10,647 nucleotides of DNA from contig NVWR01000003.1 in assembly GCA_002746275.1 (NCBI GenBank), positions 183,860-194,506 of the forward strand, read 5' to 3'. Every line of letters starts with the position of its first letter. Position 1 is the stretch's first letter. Made by a program: the position numbers and the translations under genes. The DNA is from Rhodobiaceae bacterium (lineage in GTDB: Bacteria > Pseudomonadota > Alphaproteobacteria > Parvibaculales > Parvibaculaceae). The notes below the pieces were generated by a model. It was not told where the DNA came from, did no database searches, and was given only the letters and a program-made list of their open reading frames with translations. This document shows, one piece after another, positions 1 to 6,130 of this stretch.

Positions 1-462
1 ATGGTGTTTTTCCTGCGCACGGGGTTTCACACTGGCAATCTTGTGTGGCCCTTCAACCTGTCCGCCATCACCATTGCCCATATCGCCTTCAGCTTCCCCT
101 TTGCAGCGATTGTTATCCGTGCGCGGCTCGAAAGCTTCAACACGGAACTCTCGGAGTGCGCCAAGGATCTGGGGGCTTCTGAGTTCCAGGTTTTCAAAGA
201 CATTATCGTACCCCATATGAAACCCGGATTGATCGCAGGGGCGCTACTGGCCTTCACGCTGTCGCTCGACGACTTCGTCATCACTTTCTTTACCTCCGGT
301 CCCAACACACTGACCTTCCCGGTCAAAATCTATTCCATGGTGCGCTTTTCTGTGACACCAGAGGTGAACGCCGCCTCGACCATCCTCATTGTTATAACCG
401 TCATCATTACCGCTCTGGCGCTCCGGCTACAGAACCGTAACAACATGCTGCAAGCAGGCTAA
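1..462 (+). CDS. potC: Polyamine-type ABC transporter permease, PotC-like (5' end missing)
   Basis: This is the C-terminal 153 residues of an inner-membrane permease of a spermidine/putrescine-type ABC importer. The ATG at base 1 is an internal methionine rather than a start: PotC proteins are about 260-280 residues, so roughly 110-120 N-terminal residues lie upstream of the window. Visible features are a membrane segment at about residues 20-40, the cytoplasmic EAA loop that docks onto the ATPase (ECAKDLGAS, ending in IIVP, residues 52-71), a second segment at about 77-100, the PotC-typical IYSMVRFSVTPEVNA (110-124), and a last segment at about 125-142. The stop codon is followed after 2 bases by the ATPase start, so the two genes share an operon. 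Which polyamine is carried, or whether the substrate is a related compound, cannot be read from the sequence. Confidence 0.88.
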   Translation: MVFFLRTGFHTGNLVWPFNLSAITIAHIAFSFPFAAIVIRARLESFNTELSECAKDLGASEFQVFKDIIVPHMKPGLIAGALLAFTLSLDDFVITFFTSGPNTLTFPVKIYSMVRFSVTPEVNAASTILIVITVIITALALRLQNRNNMLQAG

Positions 463-464
463 AC

Positions 465-1577
465 ATGGCTCACGAAACCGCATCCGCACCATCCACAAGC
501 GCTCCAATCATCGAGATAAAAGGCGTCACCAAAATTTTTGGGAGCGACGTGCGCGCTGTCGACAATGTGTCGCTGGAGGTCGAACGAGGTGAGTTTTTTG
601 CGCTTCTCGGACCTTCCGGATGCGGCAAAACCACACTTCTCCGAATGCTGGCGGGATTTGAAACTCCCACCACGGGATCACTGATCATTGATGGGCAAGA
701 TATGGCCGAGGTTCAGGCCAACAAACGCCCCGTCAACATGGTCTTCCAGTCCTATGCCGTTTTCCCGCATATGACCGTTGCGCAAAATGTCGGCTACGGG
801 CTAAAAATCGATCGCCTGCCCCGCAAAGAAATCAAAGATCGGGTCAAAGAAGCTCTGGAACTGGTGAAACTGGATGGCCTGGGCGAGCGGATGCCTGACG
901 AGCTTTCAGGAGGTCAACGTCAGCGCGTTGCCCTGGCGCGTGCCTTGATCAAGCGACCAAGTGTCCTGCTCTTGGATGAACCCCTATCCGCATTGGACGC
1001 CAAACTCCGTGAGGCCATGCAACTGGAACTCGTCCGGCTTCAAAAAACCGTCGGCATTACCTTCGTCATTGTCACCCACGACCAGGCGGAAGCGCTTTCC
1101 ATGGCCAATAGAATTGCTGTCATGGAAAATGGCGTTGTGCGCCAGATTGCCAGCCCGGCGGAACTTTACGAACAACCCGCCAGCCGCTTTGTCGGAGACT
1201 TTATCGGCCAGATCAATCTGTTCGACGGGACAGCCAGCGCTGCCGGTGAAGGCCGGGTGAAGGTCACCGCAGGCCCCTTTACAGACGTGATTTTGGAGGG
1301 CACGGCTACCGGCAATGTCTGCCTTGCGGTACGCCCTGAAAAAGTCACCATCAGCACAAGCAGACCCTCAGGGTCAAACCTCATCGCAGCCTCAGGCACC
1401 GTCACCGACATTGCGTATTATGGCGGTTTCTCTAATGTCTTTGTCGACATTGGCAGTGGCGAACCCGTGCTGGCGGAGATCACAAATTCTGCGCGCGGCG
1501 TCAGCTCCCAATACAGTCAGGGCGACACGGCCTGGGTTAGCTGGCGCCCAGAAGACACGCTGCTCTTTGATGAATAG
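465..1577 (+). CDS. potA: Polyamine-type ABC transporter ATP-binding protein, PotA-like
   Basis: A 370-residue ATPase that powers the importer whose permease ends 2 bases upstream; it acts on the cytoplasmic face of the inner membrane. All nucleotide-binding elements are intact: Walker A GPSGCGKTT (49-57), Q-loop Gln95, signature LSGGQ (147-151), Walker B VLLLDEP (167-173), D-loop SALD (175-178) and switch His205 in VTHDQAEA. The C-terminal part, about 250-370, is the TOBE-type regulatory domain, including VRPEKV at 289-294. Length and architecture are those of PotA/PotG ATPases. It could also serve a related importer (for example another organic cation), since the solute-binding protein is not in the window. 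The gene ends 8 bases from the end of the converging MerR gene, and no clear terminator lies between them. Confidence 0.9.
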   Translation: MAHETASAPSTSAPIIEIKGVTKIFGSDVRAVDNVSLEVERGEFFALLGPSGCGKTTLLRMLAGFETPTTGSLIIDGQDMAEVQANKRPVNMVFQSYAVFPHMTVAQNVGYGLKIDRLPRKEIKDRVKEALELVKLDGLGERMPDELSGGQRQRVALARALIKRPSVLLLDEPLSALDAKLREAMQLELVRLQKTVGITFVIVTHDQAEALSMANRIAVMENGVVRQIASPAELYEQPASRFVGDFIGQINLFDGTASAAGEGRVKVTAGPFTDVILEGTATGNVCLAVRPEKVTISTSRPSGSNLIAASGTVTDIAYYGGFSNVFVDIGSGEPVLAEITNSARGVSSQYSQGDTAWVSWRPEDTLLFDE

Positions 1578-1585
1578 GGTGCCGA

Positions 1586-2389
1586 CTAATCGTCGGAAGT
1601 CTCGCCATCCACACCTTGAGGCAATTCGCCCCGCTCACTGATATCGGCGATCGCGCGCACGATACGGTCGGTACGCATCAGCGGCAATATCTCGTTCATG
1701 GTCTGAACGCCCGCCGCCGCCATAGTGGCTGCTTCTGTCTGCCCCAAACGTTGCGAAAGATTCCCGTAGAAAGTGGCCACCTCTTCGCGCACCAGCCAGT
1801 CCAGAAATTCTGCATAAACCCGCCACACATCCGTCGTGTAACCATTTTCCGCAATAAAACCAGCGTCACGGATACCGCGCCATAAAGAAACAATGCGGGC
1901 ATTCCGGCTGTTAAGCCAAAGCTCCCCGTCTCTATTGTCTGTTTTTACCAGGCCGACGGAAATCAGCTCTTCAATCTCCTCCATCGGGAAACCCACCTCG
2001 GCCGCGACATCGACCAAACGTCGCGGCTCAAGATTTTTGGGGTCCGCCAACAGGGGATAGAGAGCATTTTCAAGGCCTATAAATCCCCCAATGCCACCGG
2101 CTGTTTCGCCGTCCTGAGCTTTCATGATCGTCTTGATGACGTTCAATGGCAAAAACCGCTCCTGCTGCAGCTTCTTGATCGTTTTCAGCCGGTCGACATG
2201 CACCTGCGCATAACGAGCCACATTGCGCTTTGGGCGCTCGGGCTCCGGCAACAGGCCTTCACGGATATAAAATCGGATCGTCTCCCGTCCCACACCGGTC
2301 TCCTGCTCAAGCTCACGCATTTTGAGCGAGCGAGGCGAGCCATCAGCGCTTGAGAGACGTTCTACTGCGGTATCAGGGGGGTTACTCAC
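1586..2389 (-). CDS. MerR-family transcriptional regulator
   Basis: A DNA-binding regulator of 267 residues from the GTG at 2389. The winged helix-turn-helix domain covers about residues 24-92: MRELEQETGVG is helix 1-turn, then ETIRFYIREGLLPEPER, which is the hallmark of MerR proteins, then RYAQVHVDRLKTIKKLQQ. The remaining 170 residues form an effector/dimerisation region that I do not recognise; it lacks the cysteine pattern of metal-sensing MerR proteins. The start is uncertain. GTG 2389 has AGGA 6 bases upstream, whereas ATG 2320 (residue 24) has no visible ribosome site but would begin right at the HTH domain. The gene is divergent from the alkylsulfatase-like lipoprotein, and a perfect inverted repeat in the shared gap suggests that it regulates that gene, itself, or both. 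Its ligand is unknown; an alkyl sulfate, fatty alcohol or acyl-CoA would fit the neighbour, by inference only. Confidence 0.85.
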   Translation of the reverse strand: MSNPPDTAVERLSSADGSPRSLKMRELEQETGVGRETIRFYIREGLLPEPERPKRNVARYAQVHVDRLKTIKKLQQERFLPLNVIKTIMKAQDGETAGGIGGFIGLENALYPLLADPKNLEPRRLVDVAAEVGFPMEEIEELISVGLVKTDNRDGELWLNSRNARIVSLWRGIRDAGFIAENGYTTDVWRVYAEFLDWLVREEVATFYGNLSQRLGQTEAATMAAAGVQTMNEILPLMRTDRIVRAIADISERGELPQGVDGETSDD

Positions 2390-2399
2390 AAATAGTCCT

Positions 2400-2420
2400 A
2401 TTATTCATGGGGTGAATAAT
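2400..2420. promoter_or_regulatory. Perfect inverted repeat, candidate MerR operator
   Basis: The arms ATTATTCA (2400-2407) and TGAATAAT (2413-2420) are perfect reverse complements around a 5-base TGGGG spacer. The site lies 11 bases upstream of the GTG start of the MerR gene and 109 bases upstream of the lipoprotein start, in the gap between divergent genes. MerR regulators bind dyads of about this size, so it is the natural operator candidate. Direct binding is inferred, not shown. Confidence 0.55.
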
Positions 2421-2430
2421 CTTTTGTCCC
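2400..2430 (-). promoter_or_regulatory. Possible MerR-type promoter with 19-bp spacer
   Basis: On the minus strand, GGGACA (2430-2425) and AATAAT (2405-2400) are separated by 19 bases, the over-long spacing typical of MerR-activated promoters, and the inverted repeat fills the spacer and covers the -10. The match is 4/6 at -35 and 5/6 at -10. Transcription would start at about 2393, only a few bases before GTG 2389. That would make the mRNA nearly leaderless or favour the internal ATG at 2320. I found no equally good promoter for the plus-strand gene. Confidence 0.3.
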
Positions 2431-2454
2431 TATTTCAATTGGAAAAAGAGGGTC

Positions 2455-2478
2455 TAGAACATCACCCTACCGGTTCTA
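2455..2478. repeat. Second dyad in the lipoprotein leader
   Basis: TAGAAC (2455-2460) and GTTCTA (2473-2478) are perfect reverse complements separated by 12 bases. The dyad lies 50 bases before the start codon of the alkylsulfatase-like gene. It could be a second protein-binding site or a weak leader hairpin. With six-base arms, chance cannot be excluded. Confidence 0.3.
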
Positions 2479-2513
2479 AGGGCGTGGCGACAGGTCAGAC
2501 CGCGCAGATAGAC

Positions 2514-2521
2514 CAGGAGGG
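2514..2521 (+). promoter_or_regulatory. Ribosome binding site deciding the lipoprotein start
   Basis: A purine-rich AGGAGGGG run lies 7-8 bases before ATG 2529. It selects this start over the in-frame start at 2322, which would place 69 unlikely residues before the signal peptide. Confidence 0.7.
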
Positions 2522-2528
2522 GTGTCAG

Positions 2529-4367
2529 ATGGGATCGCGAAAAACAACGCAAAAGAGGGCCACCAAACAAACAAGCATAGGGGTTTTTTTGGCGGCAACG
2601 CTAGCACTCGCCGGATGCGATGAGCCAACCAGCGCCCCTATTGAGCCCCCAAAAGTCGAAAACGACTACACGGTGGAGCCTTCCATCAATGCAGAGCTGG
2701 CCGATCACACAAATCACTTTGACCAGAAGGTTTACAAGATCGGCGACAATGTCTATTCCGCCGTCGGCTGGTCCCTCGCCAACACCATCATGATTGAAGG
2801 CGACGATGGCATCATCATATTTGATGCCTCCACCTCCGTTGAAGCCGGGACAGAAGTACTGGCACAATTTCGCGAGATCACAGACAAGCCTGTTGTCGCT
2901 GTCGTCTACTCCCACTTCCATCCTGACCATTGGGGCGGCGTCAAAGCCTTCGTCGACGAGCAGGATGTAATCGATGGCAAGGTCACGATCATCGCTCACG
3001 AAACCCTGGTAGAAAATGTCGTACGCCAGGGGGGCACTGTCGGCACCATCCAGGCCATGCGGTCGGGATACACGTTTGGCATTTTTCTGAACCCGCAAGA
3101 CAACGAACAAATGAATGGCGGCATTGGCCCGCGCGAACCAGGCGGCAGTTCTACCTTCATTCAGCCCACCCTGACCTTTACCGACAAGCTGGATATCGAA
3201 ATTTCTGGCATCGAATTGCAGTTCTTCCATGTGCCCAGCGAAGCCCCGGACGAGATCGCCCTCTACTTGCCCCAGAGCAACACCCTACTGTCAGCAGAAA
3301 CCATTCAAGGTCCAACCCTGCCCAACATTCACACGCTGCGGGGCACCCGGTTCCGGGATCCTGTGAAATGGTACCGCAGCATTGATGCGCTTCGGGCGAT
3401 CAACGCAGACAACATGGTCCCGTCCCACGGTCAGCCGGTCTATGGCGCTGACAAAGTGGCGGAAGTGCTGACCATGACCCGCGATGGCATTCAGTACATT
3501 CACGATCAGACCATTCGCCAAATGAACAAGGGGCTGACACCCGATGAGCTTGCACAAGCCATTACCTTTCCACCACACCTGCGAGACTATGCGCCTTACC
3601 TGCGGGAGTATTACGGCACGGTGAAACACTCTGTCCGACAGATATACACTGGCTACCTCGGATGGTTTGATGGCGACCCTGTCAATCTTGACCCAACTCC
3701 GCCGCTTGAAAGCGCTGAGCGCTACATAGCACTTGCGGGCGGTCGGGAAGCCCTGCTTCTCGCAGCTGAAAACGCTTATGCAGATGAGGACTACCAATGG
3801 GCGGCGGAACTTGCGACCTATCTCATCCGTGTGGATCACGAGGATCAAAAAGCCCGGCAAATTAAAGCCGCCGCGTTCCGCCACCTCGGTTACGCCCAGA
3901 TCAACATCAACTGGCGCAACTGGTACCTCACCAGCGCTATGGAGCTGGAAGGGGAAATCGAACCGCTGCGATCACTTGGAAGGCTCGCGCGCATCTTTTC
4001 GTCCGCCGACATTGTCTCGGAATGGCCGGCTGACTTCCTCATCGAGGGCCTCACAACGCGACTGAAAGCCGAAGAAACCTTCGACATGCACATGATTGCG
4101 GGCTTCCGCTTCAGCGATGTTGGGGAGGAGTACGCATTGGAAATTCGGCGGGGGGTCGCCCAAATGCACAGCAGCATTCCAAACGACGCCGCCTTCACAC
4201 TGACGTTTACAAGGGCAACGCTTATTGCTGTCGCTCAAGGCAGAACCACTTTGGCCGACGCCCTGGCAGGCGGAGCAGCCACCTTGGAGGGCGAGCCCGC
4301 CGATGTGCAGACATTCCTCGCCAAGTTTGAAAGCCCTGCGCAGGAAATCTGGCTCACTTTGCGCTAA
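2529..4367 (+). CDS. Exported lipoprotein of the MBL-fold alkylsulfatase family (SdsA1/YjcS-like)
   Basis: A 612-residue predicted lipoprotein hydrolase. ATG 2529 is chosen because GGAGG precedes it at a good distance and it opens a signal sequence with a basic start, a hydrophobic stretch 17-28 and lipobox LAGC (Cys30). Order of domains: metallo-beta-lactamase fold about 68-305, alkylsulfatase dimerisation domain about 306-450, SCP2-like C-terminal domain about 495-612. The di-zinc motif HxHxDH is intact as HFHPDH (129-134); Glu238 (PSEAPDE), Glu257 (SAET) and His300 (SHGQP) probably supply further ligands. Family hallmarks include NIHTLRG (266-272), YIHDQT (323-328), GWFDG (378-382) and NWRNWYLTSA (461-470). 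Known members cleave primary or secondary alkyl sulfates such as SDS to alcohol and sulfate. Odd points: SHGQPVYG replaces the Trp-containing SHHWP-type motif I associate with SdsA1, so the substrate may differ. The frame stays open upstream to 2322, but that part overlaps the MerR gene and lacks a ribosome site. Confidence 0.85.
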   Translation: MGSRKTTQKRATKQTSIGVFLAATLALAGCDEPTSAPIEPPKVENDYTVEPSINAELADHTNHFDQKVYKIGDNVYSAVGWSLANTIMIEGDDGIIIFDASTSVEAGTEVLAQFREITDKPVVAVVYSHFHPDHWGGVKAFVDEQDVIDGKVTIIAHETLVENVVRQGGTVGTIQAMRSGYTFGIFLNPQDNEQMNGGIGPREPGGSSTFIQPTLTFTDKLDIEISGIELQFFHVPSEAPDEIALYLPQSNTLLSAETIQGPTLPNIHTLRGTRFRDPVKWYRSIDALRAINADNMVPSHGQPVYGADKVAEVLTMTRDGIQYIHDQTIRQMNKGLTPDELAQAITFPPHLRDYAPYLREYYGTVKHSVRQIYTGYLGWFDGDPVNLDPTPPLESAERYIALAGGREALLLAAENAYADEDYQWAAELATYLIRVDHEDQKARQIKAAAFRHLGYAQININWRNWYLTSAMELEGEIEPLRSLGRLARIFSSADIVSEWPADFLIEGLTTRLKAEETFDMHMIAGFRFSDVGEEYALEIRRGVAQMHSSIPNDAAFTLTFTRATLIAVAQGRTTLADALAGGAATLEGEPADVQTFLAKFESPAQEIWLTLR

Positions 4368-4412
4368 ACGATCTGGGCGCCAAACGATCTGGGCACTAAA
4401 CGGGTCTGGCGG
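4365..4412 (+). repeat. Three tandem 16-bp repeats after the alkylsulfatase stop
   Basis: The unit TAAACGATCTGGGCGC (4365-4380) is followed by CAAACGATCTGGGCAC (4381-4396) and the more diverged TAAACGGGTCTGGCGG (4397-4412). The first copy begins with the TAA stop codon of the alkylsulfatase-like gene. Copies 1 and 2 differ at only two of 16 positions. The array looks like slippage duplication of the gene end, and its last copy supplies the left arm of the hairpin at 4405-4434. Confidence 0.75.
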
Positions 4413-4434
4413 GGGCCGATGGGTCTCCGCCAGA
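4405..4434. terminator. Hairpin between converging genes, possible terminator
   Basis: TCTGGCGG (4405-4412) pairs perfectly with CCGCCAGA (4427-4434) around a 14-base loop, and further G-C pairs are possible outside after one mismatch. It lies between the ends of the alkylsulfatase-like gene and the converging GST gene. Neither side has a true T-run, so it is at best a weak or factor-assisted terminator. Confidence 0.4.
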
Positions 4435-4444
4435 ACCACTCTAG

Positions 4445-5113
4445 TTACGAGGCGCGCTTCAACACCTTGTCGAGAAACCCGGTTTCTTCTGCAATACAGT
4501 CAGCGAAGCTAGGCCGCGCGTGGATGCGCTTAAGATAGGCCGTCAGTTTCGGGAAGGCCGCCGCATCAGGGCAAAACCCAGCATGGGAAAAATTGATAAA
4601 GCTGGTTGCAACGCTGATATCGGCAATCGATAGTGTCTCACCAACCAGGAACTCCCGATCGCCGATTTCGCCTTCCAAATACTTGAAGTAGGGCGGCAAT
4701 TTTTCGTCCGCCACTTTCTGTGCCGTCTCTACATCGGCATCTTTGCCCATGAGGCGGCTGACAACCATCGGGCGAAACGTTCCCATGCCGATATGGCCAG
4801 CCATCTCGCTGTCACCATATTCCTCAAACCAAAGAGCACGGCCAAAGTCTTTTGGGTCTGTGGGGTAAAGCGCAGGCTCAGGATGGGTCTTTTCCAGATA
4901 CGCACAAATCGCCGATGAGTCCGCAAGCGTGAAGTCGTTTTCTTCGTCTTTCAAGGCCGGAATGCGCTTCAGCGGTGAGATGTCGATAAACCAGTCGGGC
5001 GCGGGGAAGATATTGACGTTCTCAAGCGTATAGGGAACGCTCTTTTCAGCCAGAAACACGCGTACCTTGCGCACGAAAGGCGACAGGCTCGCCCCATAAA
5101 CAATCAATCCCAT
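4445..5113 (-). CDS. Glutathione S-transferase family protein
   Basis: A 222-residue cytosolic protein of normal GST length. The N-terminal thioredoxin-like domain, about 1-78, has the Ser/Cys-type active-site segment SLSPFVRKVR (9-18; Ser11 is the likely catalytic residue), the cis-proline in IPAL (51-54) and the glutathione-contacting ADSSAI (64-69). The all-helical C-terminal domain, about 90-215, carries the folding motif LSIADISVA (161-169). The ATG at 5113 has AGAGGAG upstream with a 7-base spacing. It lies 39 bases behind the cysteine-rich gene on the same strand, so the two are probably co-transcribed. The physiological substrate cannot be told from sequence; detoxification of electrophiles or a thiol-transfer role are both possible. 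Confidence 0.9.
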   Translation of the reverse strand: MGLIVYGASLSPFVRKVRVFLAEKSVPYTLENVNIFPAPDWFIDISPLKRIPALKDEENDFTLADSSAICAYLEKTHPEPALYPTDPKDFGRALWFEEYGDSEMAGHIGMGTFRPMVVSRLMGKDADVETAQKVADEKLPPYFKYLEGEIGDREFLVGETLSIADISVATSFINFSHAGFCPDAAAFPKLTAYLKRIHARPSFADCIAEETGFLDKVLKRAS

Positions 5114-5152
5114 CGCATCACTCCTCTGATCCGTAAACGAGATCCCGCATTC

Positions 5153-5881
5153 TCACTGGTCCGCGAAAATCTCTTCCATTCTTTTGACTTCAGCTTTGTA
5201 GGCCATGTCGGACACATAAGGTCCGTACTTGATAAATTCTTTGACGCTCGCCTTTTCAATCTTACCGCCAGATTTGGGCAGCACTTTCAAATACCCACCC
5301 TTGCGGTCGATCAGTGGGATAATCTGGCCGCGCCGGGAGAAAATCCGTCGCATCTGAGCAGACTGTTCAAGAAACGCTTCATACTCGCCTTCATCTGCAT
5401 CCAGCAGCATCTGGTAAGCGTCCCCAAATTCTTTGACAAATTCAGACTCAACAATCTGCAGATTGGAAATCACCCAGCAGCGATCTTCAAAAATCCAATA
5501 GTACCCAAGCCCAACAAATTCCCCTTCTTTCGTGAGATAGGGAAAGAACGGAAACGACCGACAAGCCAACATTCTGTTGTCGCGCTCACACTTTGCCGCA
5601 CCCTTACACACGCACGCAATGCACGTTTCGTTGATGCTCTCGACCTCTTTCACCGCATGCTTGTCATCAGGATCGGGAAAATACTTGGTCCACAGGTTGG
5701 TCCGCTTCTTCATCACCTTCCATTCAGGGGGTGACGCAGCCGGGATCGCATTTTCCACATCACAGCAAACTGGCTGCCCATCGTTCAATGGAGCGCAGTA
5801 CTGCCCACAATCATGCGCGTTGGATATCGACGCCGTGAATGTTCGATAAATCTTCTCATAATGCTTTTTTCGTGCGGCCAT
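5153..5881 (-). CDS. Cysteine-rich protein, possible zinc/iron-chelating (YkgJ-like) family
   Basis: A 242-residue soluble protein that I cannot name. ATG 5881 is chosen because AGGAG lies 10 bases upstream; a longer reading to 5929 would need a TTG start without a ribosome site. It holds two cysteine clusters: Cys25-x3-Cys29-x9-Cys39-Cys40, and Cys87-x2-Cys90-x-Cys92-x5-Cys98-x8-Cys107, with Cys135 further on. The second cluster runs into CRSFPFFPYL (107-116), which resembles the conserved CRxFP end of the zinc/iron-chelating YkgJ-type domain. This points to a bound metal ion or an Fe-S cluster, but that is inference from the pattern. The C-terminal third, about 160-242, is charged, helical-looking and lacks cysteines. 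There is no signal peptide or membrane segment. The gene precedes the GST gene and is divergent from the ZnuA-like gene. Confidence 0.75.
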   Translation of the reverse strand: MAARKKHYEKIYRTFTASISNAHDCGQYCAPLNDGQPVCCDVENAIPAASPPEWKVMKKRTNLWTKYFPDPDDKHAVKEVESINETCIACVCKGAAKCERDNRMLACRSFPFFPYLTKEGEFVGLGYYWIFEDRCWVISNLQIVESEFVKEFGDAYQMLLDADEGEYEAFLEQSAQMRRIFSRRGQIIPLIDRKGGYLKVLPKSGGKIEKASVKEFIKYGPYVSDMAYKAEVKRMEEIFADQ

Positions 5882-6130
5882 TGATCGGTGGCTCCTGCTG
5901 ACTGCCCGGTTCCTGTCCCGGCGTAGCAATCTTTTGATGAAATATCAATCGCGACCCGCACCGCACCAGCAGAAGAAACAGCCAACTCAGAGACTAAAAA
6001 CCCCAGCACAAAACGGATATAGCTTTAGAAGAGCATAGTTGCATCGCTTTACAGATCACCATTCATCGCTACCATCGCCGCCCCAATCCAAATGCCCATA
6101 CCTGTAGCCCTCGCAAAGTGAGCCGCCCAA
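5882..6130. other. Divergent intergenic region upstream of cysteine-rich gene and znuA
   Basis: This 249-bp gap has no convincing ORF or RNA gene. It should contain promoters for both flanking genes, but I could not identify confident -35/-10 pairs. The clearest element is the 15-bp palindrome TTGATGAAATATCAA at 5934-5948. I saw no recognisable Zur-type operator in front of the ZnuA-like gene; its ribosome site is also weak (AAGTGAG about 8 bases before the ATG). Confidence 0.6.
5934..5948. promoter_or_regulatory. 15-bp palindrome, possible operator
   Basis: TTGAT and ATCAA are perfect inverted arms around GAAAT. The site lies 53 bases upstream of the cysteine-rich gene start and 183 bases upstream of the ZnuA-like gene, so it could control either. 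The arms are only 5 bases, so a chance match is possible. Confidence 0.25.

Noticed and set aside
1..3. ATG at the first base as a gene start
   Set aside because: The protein aligns with the middle of PotC, so this methionine is internal and the gene is cut by the window.
1582..1596. Small stem CCGAC/GTCGG between the converging potA and MerR gene ends
   Set aside because: Only 5 bp, overlapping the MerR stop, with no T-run on either side; too weak to call a terminator.
2322..2528. N-terminal extension of the alkylsulfatase-like frame
   Set aside because: It overlaps the MerR gene and candidate operator, lacks a ribosome site, and would bury the signal peptide behind 69 residues.
2601..3884. 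Two long minus-strand frames under the alkylsulfatase-like gene
   Set aside because: No recognisable domains and no ribosome sites; the sense strand carries the full family pattern.
5882..5929. Longer start of the cysteine-rich protein
   Set aside because: It needs a TTG codon without a ribosome site, while ATG 5881 has AGGAG upstream.
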